A stretch of DNA of 64,000 bases from an uncultured Prevotellaceae bacterium (GTDB lineage Bacteria > Bacteroidota > Bacteroidia > Bacteroidales > Bacteroidaceae): the NCBI GenBank assembly GCA_902792635.1, contig CADBAG010000008.1:113372-177371 (forward strand), written 5' to 3'. The notes beneath the pieces are model-generated. The model saw only the letters and a list, made by a program, of their open reading frames with translations. It was not told where the DNA came from and ran no database searches. Positions within the stretch are counted from its first letter, which is position 1. The number at the start of each line of letters is the position of its first letter. A program made the translations under genes and the position numbers. Positions 49,050 to 58,825 of this stretch are shown here, in pieces.

Positions 49050-52000
49050 ATGGCAGATAAAACTTCAACATTTACTACGAGAATCTTTCTCAATGACCAA
49101 CAGGCCAAGAGCAAGTTGGAAAGTTTGGAGAAGGATATACAAAGGCTCAGAAGTGAGCAGGAAGCTGCCGCTAAGGCCGGCGACTGGACTAAGTTTGAGC
49201 AGGTAAAGAAAGACCTGAAGCAAGCTAACAAAGAGATGGGTGCCATGAAGACATCTGCTCAAAAGGTGTCTCATGTTCTCGACAACCTGAAGACATCATC
49301 TATAAAGGAAATCCGTCAAACGATGGGTGCCATTAATAGGGAACTTAAAAGTGGAGCAGTAGAGCGGAATTCAAGAGAGTGGAAATTCCTCAATGAACAA
49401 CTAAGACGCTGCAAGCAGGAACTTCAGCAAGTAAACAATGAGTCAAAGACGACCAAAAGTATTTGGTCGAGAGGTATGGATTTTCTAAATAAGAACTGGG
49501 GCGCATTCACGCAGATTCTCGGTTCTATAACAGGTTTGTCCGTTGCTATCCGAAAATCTGTTTCTGACTTCGCTGAAATGGATCAAGCAATGGTTAACGT
49601 CCAGAAGTATACCGGCCAGACTAAAGAACAGGTAGAGGAGATGAATGAGGACTTCAAGACAATGAATACTCGAACTCCTCGAGAACAGCTCAATGAGCTT
49701 GCTGGTGCAGCTGGTCGTCTTGGAATACAGTCTAAAAAAAGTATCGAAGAGTTTGTCGATGCCGCAGACAAAATCAATGTGGCGCTTGGTGACGATCTTA
49801 GAGAAGGAGCAGTAGATAAAATTGGTAAACTCGCACAAGTCTTTGGAGAGGATAAAACCAAAGGATTGCGCGGTGCCATGCTGGCAACTGGCTCCGCGGT
49901 AAACGAGCTCGCTCAGTCATCATCTGCGAATGCTGGATATATAGTTGACTTTGCCGCAGACCTTGCAGGCGTGGGGAGACAGGCAGGAATGTCTCAGCAA
50001 GAAATCATGGGATTAGCTTCCGCATTAGACCAGAATATGCAGGAAGAGAAGACATCAGCAACGGTGTTTTCGCAGCTTATCACCAAGATGTATCAAGATC
50101 CTGCAAAATTTGCCTCTATCGCAGGTATTAAGGTGAAAGAATTCTCTAAAATGCTAAAAGAGGATGCCAATAAGGCCCTCCTTCAATTCATGCAAACCAT
50201 GCAGAATAAGGGAGGATTTGCTGATCTCGCACCAATGTTCGAAAGCATGAATCTTGATGGTACACGTGCTGTAGGTGTGCTTTCTGCTGTCGCCACTCAT
50301 CTTGATCAAGTCAGAGAAGCACAAGATACCGCGAATAAAGCGTATTCCAGTGGTAGTAGTGTCATTCAGGAGTTTAATACTCAGAACTCATCTGTACAAG
50401 CTCAGATGGATATGGCCAAGAAAGAATTTGTTGAAGTCAGTATTGCGCTAGGGCAAGAACTGTTACCAGTAGTAAAATATACCATTTCTGGAGGCAGTTT
50501 ACTTGTAAAAACTCTATATACGCTCATTGGTTTTACTAAGCAACACATTCGCACACTTCTCACGTTGGCCAGCACAATTGCTATTGTAGCAGCAGTTTAC
50601 AATGCCGCTTATCTGAAAGAAAAAGCTCTGGCGGCATTGACAGTAATCATGAATGGACTCAACAAAGTAGAGACTTTCTTGATTAAGGCTAAGACTGCTG
50701 CCATAACTGCTGCTAAACTGGCTTATTATCTGTTGACAGGACAAATAAAGAAAGCCAAGGAAGCTATGTTGGCAATGAGAGCAGCTTCTATTGCAAATCC
50801 ATATGCGGCTTTGGCGGCTGTCATACTTGGCCTTGGTGTGGTCATATACAAGGTTATCGCAGCAATCAGAGAACATAACAAGGCCATGCATGATAACCTT
50901 TTGTCGGTGCGGCAAGCTCGTGCTGCGGCGCAGGATATGAAAGAGGCGACTAAAGAAGTGAACCAATCGACAGCTGAAGAGAAATTAAGAATAGAGAGGC
51001 TGACAAACATTATCAATTCTAACGTTTATTCTTATAAAGAGAGGAAAAATGCAATGATAGCCTTGGAAAAAATAGTACCAGGCTATCATCGCAACTTAAG
51101 AAACGAAGCATCCCTGACTGCATCGAACAATAAGGCTCTGAAAGAATATGTTGAAAGATTGAATGATGCTGCAATGGCACAAGCTCTATATAACAGAATG
51201 GTTGCTTTGCAAGGTAAACAGTTCGATCTTGAACAGGAAATCCAAAGACATGAAAATTCAAGAAAGGCTGTTCAAGCTGAAATAAATCGCCATCCGGATA
51301 AATATAATGCTACCGAAACACATTATAGCTTCCGTGGTGGTATGGCTGGAAACTTGGCATCTTGGGAAGAGCCTACTGAAGAGAATACTCAGAAACACAG
51401 GGAACTGCAGCAGTGGATTGATCTGTCGAAGAAAGCATCTGACAACCTATCAGTTGTGAAGTATCAGATAAAATCCATTAACGACTATATGGATGCTCAC
51501 AAAGGAGTAAGAATAGCGTACGATAAAATTGTCGCTAATGGTTCCGGAGGAAGCGGAGCTTCTCCATCATGGGCGCCGACTACATCTGGAGGTACGAGTA
51601 CTTATGTTGACCCTAAGAAAGCAGCTAAAGCTGCAAAAGCAGCAGAAACTGCCAGGAAGAAAGCCGAAGCAGCTGCCAAGAAGCATGAAAATGAAATGAA
51701 GGCGGCAACACGCAAGGCTTATCAAGAGGAGATTAAAGCCGCCAAAGGCAAAACCGATGAAGAGCAGGCTCAAAACATTATGGCCTATTCCCAAGGTAAG
51801 AAGAAATACTCTGAATATCTGAATGATCAGCATGACATTGCCATAAATGGATATAAATCTTTGGAGGCGATCTATAAGAAATACGGTACTGACTATGGGC
51901 AATGGCAAGATGAGATTGCCAAGGAAGAGCAGAAAAAGCACGAAGACCATCAAAAGGCATTGCTTTCTGATGTTGAGATAAATCATCAGCGTGAAATATA

Positions 52001-53447
52001 TTCCGCTAATGAAGACTACAATGATCCGAATTCGAAAATATATCATAACGAAGAGGCGTTGAATGAGAGACTCTTCGAGATAGATATGGCGGCAATGGCG
52101 GATAGAACAGCGGTTCTACAAGAAGGCTCGCAAGAATGGCTTGACTCTAAGGCTGAGATGACACAGAAGGAAGAGGAACATGAACTCTACCTGCAACAGC
52201 ACTATGCTGAGCTCCTCTCTCAGTATCGTGAGCAGTGGGGACAAAAGGATGTGAAAGACCAAGAGCGTATAGCAATCAATGGACTTGATACGCTACATGA
52301 AAAAGGCATCATCAAGGAGCAGGAATATCAAGAGATGCTCCACAATATCAAGCTCCACTATGAAGAAGAAGAAAGTCAGAACAACTTGAACAACTCCAAG
52401 GGTGAACAATTCAAGCGCAACGCCAATACGGCTTATCAAACAGCATCGAACAATGCCAAGGCTGACTATGAGAACGACCATCCTACGGGTACCGGAGTGG
52501 GCGACTATTATACATCAGACGTGACAATCTATGCCTCGACGCTGGCCAACATCAAGAAGATGGAACAACAGGGCGTTGTGTCCCATCAAGAGGCCATGGC
52601 TGCCATGTCGCAGGCCACCGCCGATATGTGCAATGGCCTATCCGCGAAGATGCAGGCTGCCTATGATGCCATCTCACCAATCATGTCGGCCATGTCCTCC
52701 TACTACTCGGCACAGTCTGACTACGAGGTGACGGTTACTGAGAAGAAGTATGACAAGATGATTGAGAAAGCCGGCAACAACTCTGCCAAGAGCAAGAAGC
52801 TCGAGGAGAAGAAACAGAAGGAGGTTGCCAAAATCAAAACTAAGTATGCCAAGAAACAGATGAAGATGGAGATTGCCCAGGCCATTGCGCAGACAGCCAT
52901 GAGTGCTATCGCCGCCTACGGTTCTGCCATGAGCGGCGTGCCTTATCCTGCCAACCTCGTACTTGCTCCTATCGCTGCCGGCATTGCCCTTGCCGCCGGT
53001 GCCATACAGATTGCCACCATCAAGAAACAGCAACAGGCACAGGAGGCCGGCTATTACGAGGGCGGTTTCACCGGTGGCAATCGCTATCGGCGTGAGGCAG
53101 GAGTGGTACATGAGGGTGAGTTTGTGGCCAACCATAACGCCGTGAACAACCCGCAACTGCTTCCTGCCCTCCGGCTTATCGACGTGGCACAGCGAAACAA
53201 CACCGTCGGACGGCTCACCGCATCAGACGTGACCCGTGCCATGGGCGTAGGCGGTGCCACGGTGGTGTCGGCTCCTACGGTAAACGTACAGACAGACAAC
53301 AGCGAGCTGGCAGACACGCTGCAACAGGCACGGAAGACCATGGAGAAGATTGGTTCGCTCCTCGACGGTGGCATCACGGCCAACGTGTCGATGGAGAACT
53401 TCAAGAAACAGGAAAAACATTGGGACCAGATTCAAAAGAATAAATAG
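49050..53447 (+). CDS. Tail tape measure protein
   Basis: 1465 residues. N-terminal coiled coil (QAKSKLESLEKDIQRLRSEQ), then a TP901-type core (VQKYTGQTKEQVEEMNEDFK, LAGAAGRLGIQSKKS), membrane-like helices near 490-610 and a second coiled coil at about 850-1130. The end has a hydrophobic stretch (LVLAPIAAGIALAAGAIQIA) and a Gly-rich turn (YEGGFTGGNRYRREAGVVHE). It sets tail length and exits during DNA injection. About 1465 residues would correspond to a tail of roughly 200 nm by the usual 1.5 angstrom per residue rule (inference). Confidence 0.9.
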   Translation: MADKTSTFTTRIFLNDQQAKSKLESLEKDIQRLRSEQEAAAKAGDWTKFEQVKKDLKQANKEMGAMKTSAQKVSHVLDNLKTSSIKEIRQTMGAINRELKSGAVERNSREWKFLNEQLRRCKQELQQVNNESKTTKSIWSRGMDFLNKNWGAFTQILGSITGLSVAIRKSVSDFAEMDQAMVNVQKYTGQTKEQVEEMNEDFKTMNTRTPREQLNELAGAAGRLGIQSKKSIEEFVDAADKINVALGDDLREGAVDKIGKLAQVFGEDKTKGLRGAMLATGSAVNELAQSSSANAGYIVDFAADLAGVGRQAGMSQQEIMGLASALDQNMQEEKTSATVFSQLITKMYQDPAKFASIAGIKVKEFSKMLKEDANKALLQFMQTMQNKGGFADLAPMFESMNLDGTRAVGVLSAVATHLDQVREAQDTANKAYSSGSSVIQEFNTQNSSVQAQMDMAKKEFVEVSIALGQELLPVVKYTISGGSLLVKTLYTLIGFTKQHIRTLLTLASTIAIVAAVYNAAYLKEKALAALTVIMNGLNKVETFLIKAKTAAITAAKLAYYLLTGQIKKAKEAMLAMRAASIANPYAALAAVILGLGVVIYKVIAAIREHNKAMHDNLLSVRQARAAAQDMKEATKEVNQSTAEEKLRIERLTNIINSNVYSYKERKNAMIALEKIVPGYHRNLRNEASLTASNNKALKEYVERLNDAAMAQALYNRMVALQGKQFDLEQEIQRHENSRKAVQAEINRHPDKYNATETHYSFRGGMAGNLASWEEPTEENTQKHRELQQWIDLSKKASDNLSVVKYQIKSINDYMDAHKGVRIAYDKIVANGSGGSGASPSWAPTTSGGTSTYVDPKKAAKAAKAAETARKKAEAAAKKHENEMKAATRKAYQEEIKAAKGKTDEEQAQNIMAYSQGKKKYSEYLNDQHDIAINGYKSLEAIYKKYGTDYGQWQDEIAKEEQKKHEDHQKALLSDVEINHQREIYSANEDYNDPNSKIYHNEEALNERLFEIDMAAMADRTAVLQEGSQEWLDSKAEMTQKEEEHELYLQQHYAELLSQYREQWGQKDVKDQERIAINGLDTLHEKGIIKEQEYQEMLHNIKLHYEEEESQNNLNNSKGEQFKRNANTAYQTASNNAKADYENDHPTGTGVGDYYTSDVTIYASTLANIKKMEQQGVVSHQEAMAAMSQATADMCNGLSAKMQAAYDAISPIMSAMSSYYSAQSDYEVTVTEKKYDKMIEKAGNNSAKSKKLEEKKQKEVAKIKTKYAKKQMKMEIAQAIAQTAMSAIAAYGSAMSGVPYPANLVLAPIAAGIALAAGAIQIATIKKQQQAQEAGYYEGGFTGGNRYRREAGVVHEGEFVANHNAVNNPQLLPALRLIDVAQRNNTVGRLTASDVTRAMGVGGATVVSAPTVNVQTDNSELADTLQQARKTMEKIGSLLDGGITANVSMENFKKQEKHWDQIQKNK

Positions 53448-53449
53448 CC

Positions 53450-55405
53450 ATGATAGTATGTTCGCTCAACGGAAAGACGGCCTATCCGTCGTCTTCCGAC
53501 AAAATAAAGGTCACGTATGAGAACCAGTTTGTCAAGGACTCCGGTTCTTATACCTATGATATCAGTTTCCCCATGGATATCGCACGCAACCGCGAGCTCT
53601 TCAAGAATGTGCAGCGTCTTGACGTGAAGAAGACGGTTGGCGATTTTGAGGACTGCAAGCTATATGCCGACAACCGTCTTATCATCAGCGGTAAGGGCAC
53701 GGTTACGTCGATTACCAATGATGTGGTGAAGCTGCAGATAGTAGGAGGCAAGAGCCGAATCAAGTATAACTCGAAATTCGAGAAGCACTTCATCGATGAA
53801 ATCGACTATCCCTCTGTTGTCCTCGATACGGGTATAAATAAGCCGGTATATGATAAGGCCGGAACAGGATATCCAAACATGGACCAGTTCCAGTGGATGC
53901 TGTTCATCGACCTCACCACCGGTAACTTCGTCGGTCAGAAAGACGTGGCGGTCATCAGTCCCATCAACGATGAGACAAACGAGATTCTGGCCAACAGGGT
54001 ATATCTTTCTAAATTCAGCAAGATTAAGATCAATGGTGTGAAGTTCCCTTCCGGAACGTATGCTTACATGACCAACTGCTCGGTAAGCCCATACCTGGTG
54101 TATGTCTTGAAGAAGGTGATGGAGTATGAGGGCTATACGATTAAGCGTAATGACCTCGACCAGTCGCCATGGAACCGGCTGGTCATCGTCTCTGCGTGCA
54201 AGTCGGGGAAGATTAAGAACGCCCTTCCTCATTGGACGGTGTATAAGTTCATCGATGAGCTGCGCAAGTTCTTCAATGCCTCTTTCGTCTTCGATGAAAT
54301 CGGTAAAACGGTAAGCATCATGGCCACCAACGAGATGCTTACCAATGATACACAGTCCTACGAATGCGAAGATGCGTTCTCGGTGGAATACGACGAGGAC
54401 GGGCTGGATAACCTAGCCACATCGAATATTGAATATTCCTTCGACGATGCTGCCAACCGCGACTGGCGCGAGTATATCAGTCAGAGCGTACAGAAGAGCT
54501 ACACCACCAAGACCTACTCGTCCATGAGTGCTTTGATGGCTGCTGCCGAGAAAATGACCACTAAGGAGCGCAAGACTACAATCTTCAAATGTGGCCATGA
54601 ATATTTTATTTGGGCTGACCTTTCCAAAGACGGCAATCCGGAAACGGAAGAGACTACCGAACAGTGTACGCTGTGCGGCCTCTTCAATCCCATCATCCGG
54701 GATATGAATAGTGATACTTTTCAGGAACTGAATATCTGCCCTGCGGCCATCTATCAGCGACGAATACAAAACAAGGATGAGTCTTGGATTCAACATATAG
54801 GTGATGCCATCGGAAATCCCTTTGTCGTGGTTCCCTCCGTTACCAACGAAAAGGAGCAGAGTCTGGAGGACATGGAAGTCGATGATGACGGCGAGTATTA
54901 TTATTCTGTCCAGGATGCCATGCAGGGCTCATCAAGTGAAACATCATCATCATCTACCGCGGATGAAGGTAAGATAAGGGTAGCTTTTCAGGCTGAGAAT
55001 GTGCTGAATCTGAAAGCACATGCTGCCGTGGCCTATGACAAACGGCTCGATGGCGAGGATACGAACTATCGTGTGCCGATACTCTATACCGATTTTCGGA
55101 TGTATTCTCAGACTTTGATCAGCAGCGAGAGAGGAACGTTGTCGTTAGAGTTCCTGCCTAACAGAAATGAGGGCAGAAGCTTCGGAAACGGAGAACGGAA
55201 AAACACCTTCACAAGCCGGTTTGGTAGTGTACAGATTGACAAGCACAACCTTATCACAATCAAGTTCATCACAGATGACATCCCAGACCCGTCGAAGATC
55301 TTTGTCTTCCGGAACAAGCGCTATATCTCAGAGAAGATAGAGATGAACGTTACAAACGATGGTATTGACAAGGAGAAGACGGGGTACTTTTACGAGATTT
55401 TTTGA
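53450..55405 (+). CDS. Tail protein after the tape measure (baseplate/distal-tail type)
   Basis: 651 residues. It starts MIVCSLNGKTAYPSSSDKIK and has a repeated beta pattern, with a Cys pair that may bind a metal (CGHEYFIW, CTLCGLFNP). A Ser-rich linker lies at about 500 (GSSSETSSSSTADEG). Two bases after the tape-measure gene, the position of distal-tail or tail-tip proteins. It is the last structural gene. Confidence 0.68.
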   Translation: MIVCSLNGKTAYPSSSDKIKVTYENQFVKDSGSYTYDISFPMDIARNRELFKNVQRLDVKKTVGDFEDCKLYADNRLIISGKGTVTSITNDVVKLQIVGGKSRIKYNSKFEKHFIDEIDYPSVVLDTGINKPVYDKAGTGYPNMDQFQWMLFIDLTTGNFVGQKDVAVISPINDETNEILANRVYLSKFSKIKINGVKFPSGTYAYMTNCSVSPYLVYVLKKVMEYEGYTIKRNDLDQSPWNRLVIVSACKSGKIKNALPHWTVYKFIDELRKFFNASFVFDEIGKTVSIMATNEMLTNDTQSYECEDAFSVEYDEDGLDNLATSNIEYSFDDAANRDWREYISQSVQKSYTTKTYSSMSALMAAAEKMTTKERKTTIFKCGHEYFIWADLSKDGNPETEETTEQCTLCGLFNPIIRDMNSDTFQELNICPAAIYQRRIQNKDESWIQHIGDAIGNPFVVVPSVTNEKEQSLEDMEVDDDGEYYYSVQDAMQGSSSETSSSSTADEGKIRVAFQAENVLNLKAHAAVAYDKRLDGEDTNYRVPILYTDFRMYSQTLISSERGTLSLEFLPNRNEGRSFGNGERKNTFTSRFGSVQIDKHNLITIKFITDDIPDPSKIFVFRNKRYISEKIEMNVTNDGIDKEKTGYFYEIF

Positions 55406-55425
55406 TTTTATCTTTTCATATATGT

Positions 55426-55457
55426 AAGGGGAGCGGTGAGTGATCATAGCTCCCCTT
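55426..55457. terminator. Bidirectional terminator between tail operon and integrase
   Basis: AAGGGGAGC (55426-55434) and GCTCCCCTT (55449-55457), overlapping the integrase stop codon. It serves two convergent transcripts. Confidence 0.75.
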
Positions 55458-56637
55458 TGAAGTGCTTGGTCTCCTCATGGGCTACGTTGGAATTCTTCAG
55501 ATATTTGTTCGTCACACTAACGTCGGAATGGCGTGCCTGGTCCCTGGCCACCACAATGCCCTCGGCATTGGCCAAATCTCTGATGCCGGAGTCTTTCAGA
55601 CTGTAGAACTGGTAGGACTTCGGAAAGCCGAGGGCCTTCCTCACTTTCTGCCATTCAACGCGGAACTGGTTTACATAAATTTTTTCGGGACCAGGAACGA
55701 GCTTGTGTCCGAATAAGAACTCATTTGAAGGGTGGTCGAAGACTTTTTGCTCAATCATAATCTTCAACACTTTGTCGTTGAGCGCGACCACCTGCCCTTT
55801 GCGGTTCTTGGCAAACTCCGGATGCACGAACACAGTCTGGTCGGTGATGGATATGTCGCCTATCTTCACCGACCGCAACTCATCCGGCCTGATGAAGCAG
55901 TAGTATTCCATCATGCAGGCAAGATAGAACGCAGGGTTATGTCGTGAAGTGTACTCCCTCAGGCGTACAAGATCGGCAGCCGTGAGCGGGTCACGGTACT
56001 TTTCATCCTCCTTCAACATGTGGATGTCATCCACTGGGTTCTTGTCGATATAGAGCCTTTCAGCAAGCCATGTGGCAAAGGTCGAAAGCCAGGTGCGGTA
56101 ATTGTTCCTTGTCTTGGCCGACACGTCCTTGTCGAGGATGAGATAATCGAGGAAGTCAACCGCGAAAGCCCTATCAAATTGATAGATATACTTTACTTCC
56201 GTCTCAGCCTCCTTCAAGTAGATTTTCATTTGATTGAGCCTGCTGCGGTAATCCACGGCCGTCTTGGGTTTGAGAATTCCCTTCTTCTCAGCGATGACCG
56301 TGTAATCGTGGTAACGCTGTAGAACCGTGTCAAACCCGGTGAACTGCCGTGTCTTTCTGGCATTCACAAAGGGATTCCAACCCAATTTCAGTTTCTCAAA
56401 GAGATTGTGGATGAGTATCGATGCCACGTTCTCGCGGTCCTGCTCGTTTTTATAGTGGTCGAGCATGTATTTCTTGCGCCTCATTTTGTCCCTTGCAGGG
56501 TCGTAAGCGAAGAAATCCACATACCACTGCTTACCCTTGTGGAGCCGTGGAAGGGTAAACTGAACGATACATTTTGAAGAAATAAGTTCTTTGTCTAAGC
56601 GAGACATTTTTTTTACATTGTTCGCCTTGGCAACCAA
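55444..56637 (-). CDS. Tyrosine recombinase (phage integrase)
   Basis: 397 residues. An N-terminal arm-binding part is followed by a SAM-like core-binding domain (about 95-190, FTGFDTVLQRYHDYTVIAEK) and the catalytic domain. Arg is in YCFIRPDELRSVKIGDI; the box usually written H-x-x-R reads FYSLKDSGIRDLA, the form common in Bacteroidota enzymes; ARHSDVSVTNKYL supplies the last His/Arg region and the nucleophile Tyr. It lies beside attR and tRNA-fMet, reading away from the tRNA, and should integrate and (with a helper not seen here) excise the phage. Confidence 0.92.
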   Translation of the reverse strand: MVAKANNVKKMSRLDKELISSKCIVQFTLPRLHKGKQWYVDFFAYDPARDKMRRKKYMLDHYKNEQDRENVASILIHNLFEKLKLGWNPFVNARKTRQFTGFDTVLQRYHDYTVIAEKKGILKPKTAVDYRSRLNQMKIYLKEAETEVKYIYQFDRAFAVDFLDYLILDKDVSAKTRNNYRTWLSTFATWLAERLYIDKNPVDDIHMLKEDEKYRDPLTAADLVRLREYTSRHNPAFYLACMMEYYCFIRPDELRSVKIGDISITDQTVFVHPEFAKNRKGQVVALNDKVLKIMIEQKVFDHPSNEFLFGHKLVPGPEKIYVNQFRVEWQKVRKALGFPKSYQFYSLKDSGIRDLANAEGIVVARDQARHSDVSVTNKYLKNSNVAHEETKHFKGEL

Positions 56638-56688
56638 TGCAACCTAAAAACAATTGTCTGAAAGTTGTCCGGGATTAAAACCGGAAAA

Positions 56689-56722
56689 CGTCCGAAGTGT
56701 TGACTGTCAACGACTTCGGACG
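56689..56722. terminator. Hairpin beside tRNA-fMet, near copy of the left-edge hairpin
   Basis: CGTCCGAAGT (56689-56698) with ACTTCGGACG at 56713-56722 and an inner GTTGA/TCAAC stem. It ends the tRNA transcript (minus strand). By the geometry of integration this copy came with the phage, while the one at 13738-13775 is the original. Confidence 0.72.
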
Positions 56723-56726
56723 TTAT

Positions 56727-56742
56727 AGTTGCGGAGGCAGGA
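56727..56742. other. attR core (16 bp)
   Basis: AGTTGCGGAGGCAGGA, identical to attL at 13779-13794. It includes the last 14 bases of tRNA-fMet plus two beyond, so integration keeps the tRNA whole. Confidence 0.8.
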
Positions 56743-56801
56743 CTCGAACGTGCGACCTCCAGGTTATGAGCCTGGCGAGCTACCAACTGCTCCACTCCGC
56801 G
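56729..56801 (-). tRNA. Initiator tRNA-fMet (CAT anticodon)
   Basis: Acceptor CGCGGAG / CTCCGCA leaves C1 unpaired with A72, the hallmark of bacterial initiator tRNA. Anticodon loop CTCATAA between CCAGG and CCTGG. T loop TTCGAGT; the T stem GCACG/CCTGC has one C-C mismatch. CCA is not encoded. A promoter box TACCTTTG lies upstream at 56853-56846 (minus strand). Confidence 0.93.
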
Positions 56802-56949
56802 ATGTAAACCATTGTTGTCTGCGCCTCATTTCTGATTTGCGACTGCAAAGGTACGAAGAAAAACAATACCCGCCAAATATTTAGCCAATTATTATACATA
56901 TTTGACAATTAGTTGATATATATCAACTGCAGAAGAGTGATCTTAAGTA

Positions 56950-58677
56950 CTATTTGCGAATTATTTTCTTTCCGTCAACGATACAGACTCCCCTAAAATG
57001 TTTACTGTTCACCGTCTGACCACTAAGATTATACACGCGCGCATTCTTTTTACCTTTGACAGTTGCTACATTCTTAATACCCGTAGCATTATCAACCTTC
57101 ATGACGACTGTCGTTACTGTTTTTTTCGCCAGACTCAGTTTGTCTCCCTGGGCCAGTGTGGCATGGGAGAGGTTATGGGTGGCGTCAGTGGTGTAAGTGT
57201 CTGTGGAAAGGACTTTATAACCATCTATGTTAAACGAGATATTGCTGCGCACACTTCCATAGTTGACAAACACAGCAACCACCGTGTCTTTCTTGGGAGA
57301 AAGGAATGCCGTACCCATGAGCCCAGTGAGCTTTGTGTCGGGAATAGTCATAGCGACGCGTGTATATCCTGGGCGCACAAAACGGCTATAGTTGCCAAGC
57401 ACCCAGAGATTCTTACTGTCGGTCACAGTGCCACCTTTCTGTATGTCACCATAGCTCTCTTTCCCCGTGTCACCGGTAGCATTGAGCCTCAAGAGATAGA
57501 AACGGTTTTTCTGGCTCCATTGCTCCTGCGCCATCGCTGTCCAATAGCTCCAGGATGAGACATTGGCATAGACCAGGTCGGCATAGATCATCTTCGCCAT
57601 ATAAAGTGCCAGATCCATATAGCCTGCCAGATCATAACTGGAGGGGAAACCGGTGGAAGAAGCCGGTGCATCACCCAAAAGGCTCCATTCAGTCTGTGCT
57701 GCCTCCAAGCCATATGTCGAAGTAGCCTCAGCCACCTTTGTACGAACGTTCACAAGGTCAGCGTCGGTACCATAGGTCCAATAGCTGTGCGCAGCAGCAA
57801 TAGGAGCGAGATGCTGGAGATCACCAATATAAGTATTGGTATTTGCCTTGTTCCAGAAAGCTTCTATCTGATTACTGGCTCGCCCGTTATAGTCGGAGCA
57901 CTGCTGATAAAGACGGTCCCAGGCGCTGGCTTCCGGGATAAGGATTTGCGTAGACAGATTTTTTGCCGTGATTGACTTGTCCAATTGCTTGACAAAACGA
58001 GCGATCTCAACATTAGTCCAAGGCGTGCCTTCCTGTCCGTCGGCCCAATCGAAAGCAGGCTCATTGACAGGATCGAGGTAAGCGATGTTATAACCCAGGG
58101 CTGTAAAATGACTGGTACACTCTGCCAAGTAATCAGCAAAATCATCATAACAGCCAATCTTCAAGATGGATCCTGACGATTTGTTATCTTTATTGTTGGC
58201 AAGTCCGTTCGTGGTATAATAGATAAGTGGCGCATTGGAAAAAAGCAGAAACTGAGGCACGCCATAGCTCTTGGCTTCCTTCATGAACCACTGTTGTCCT
58301 TCGGCATGTGTCCAGTCGTAAGTCTTTCCACTGGCGCTGAGGAAACAATCCGTACGACGCGTTTTGTCACTGATATTACTGTTATCCCCTTGTGTGGAAC
58401 TGCCAGCACCAAGGTTCACACGCCACTGCGAGAGGGCAATGCCTAAGGGGTTACCTTTGGCATCGGTCTCAGAAGAGAAAAGCCAGCGAGCTGCCTTTTC
58501 CTTTTCTGAATCGGAGAAATAACGGCCTACATAATCGGCAGTCCAGCAGTCGGAAGCGCCAAAGCTACGTATCGACTGATAGGTCGTAGAAGGATTGATA
58601 TCAATCTCTGATGAGGTCTGAGCCTTGGCACCAAGAGATACAACAATAGAAAAGAAGGTGATCAGTATCTTGTTCAT
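56950..58677 (-). CDS. Secreted GH30-family glycoside hydrolase
   Basis: 575 residues with a signal peptide (NKILITFFSIVVSLGAKAQ). The catalytic barrel has the acid/base Glu206 in LDPVNEPAF and the nucleophile Glu330 in AAQTEWSLLG. A beta-sandwich side domain follows (residues about 410-510). The last about 80 residues (ARVYNLSGQTVNSKHFRGVC, IVDGKKIIRK) resemble the type IX secretion C-terminal sorting domain. GH30 enzymes act on beta-linked glucans, galactans or xylans; the exact substrate is not clear, though the DCW and YLDPVNEPAFDW text is closest to beta-1,6-galactanase/xylanase-like members. Divergent from the TetR gene. Confidence 0.85.
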   Translation of the reverse strand: MNKILITFFSIVVSLGAKAQTSSEIDINPSTTYQSIRSFGASDCWTADYVGRYFSDSEKEKAARWLFSSETDAKGNPLGIALSQWRVNLGAGSSTQGDNSNISDKTRRTDCFLSASGKTYDWTHAEGQQWFMKEAKSYGVPQFLLFSNAPLIYYTTNGLANNKDNKSSGSILKIGCYDDFADYLAECTSHFTALGYNIAYLDPVNEPAFDWADGQEGTPWTNVEIARFVKQLDKSITAKNLSTQILIPEASAWDRLYQQCSDYNGRASNQIEAFWNKANTNTYIGDLQHLAPIAAAHSYWTYGTDADLVNVRTKVAEATSTYGLEAAQTEWSLLGDAPASSTGFPSSYDLAGYMDLALYMAKMIYADLVYANVSSWSYWTAMAQEQWSQKNRFYLLRLNATGDTGKESYGDIQKGGTVTDSKNLWVLGNYSRFVRPGYTRVAMTIPDTKLTGLMGTAFLSPKKDTVVAVFVNYGSVRSNISFNIDGYKVLSTDTYTTDATHNLSHATLAQGDKLSLAKKTVTTVVMKVDNATGIKNVATVKGKKNARVYNLSGQTVNSKHFRGVCIVDGKKIIRK

Positions 58678-58825
58678 ACATATGCATTTATCAACACAAA
58701 GGTATTAAAAAAAGTTCATATAACATCTTTTTTACTCTTTATTTTGTCTATCTCGCTTAAAAATAATAATTTTGCACAATGAATCACAATGTGCAGTATC
58801 CGTGCAGTTATTAAAAGATAAGTCA

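Larger units (their letters stand above)
13779..56742. mobile_element. Tailed-phage prophage integrated in tRNA-fMet, about 43 kb
   Basis: The element is bounded by the 16-bp direct repeat (attL 13779-13794, attR 56727-56742). Repressor and early genes are at the left end; terminase, capsid, portal, tape measure and lysis genes follow; a tyrosine integrase lies beside the tRNA. All essential modules of a siphovirus-like temperate phage are visible, so it may be intact. The only clear relic is the ArdC fragment at 27507-27884. It carries a diversity-generating retroelement. Confidence 0.9.
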
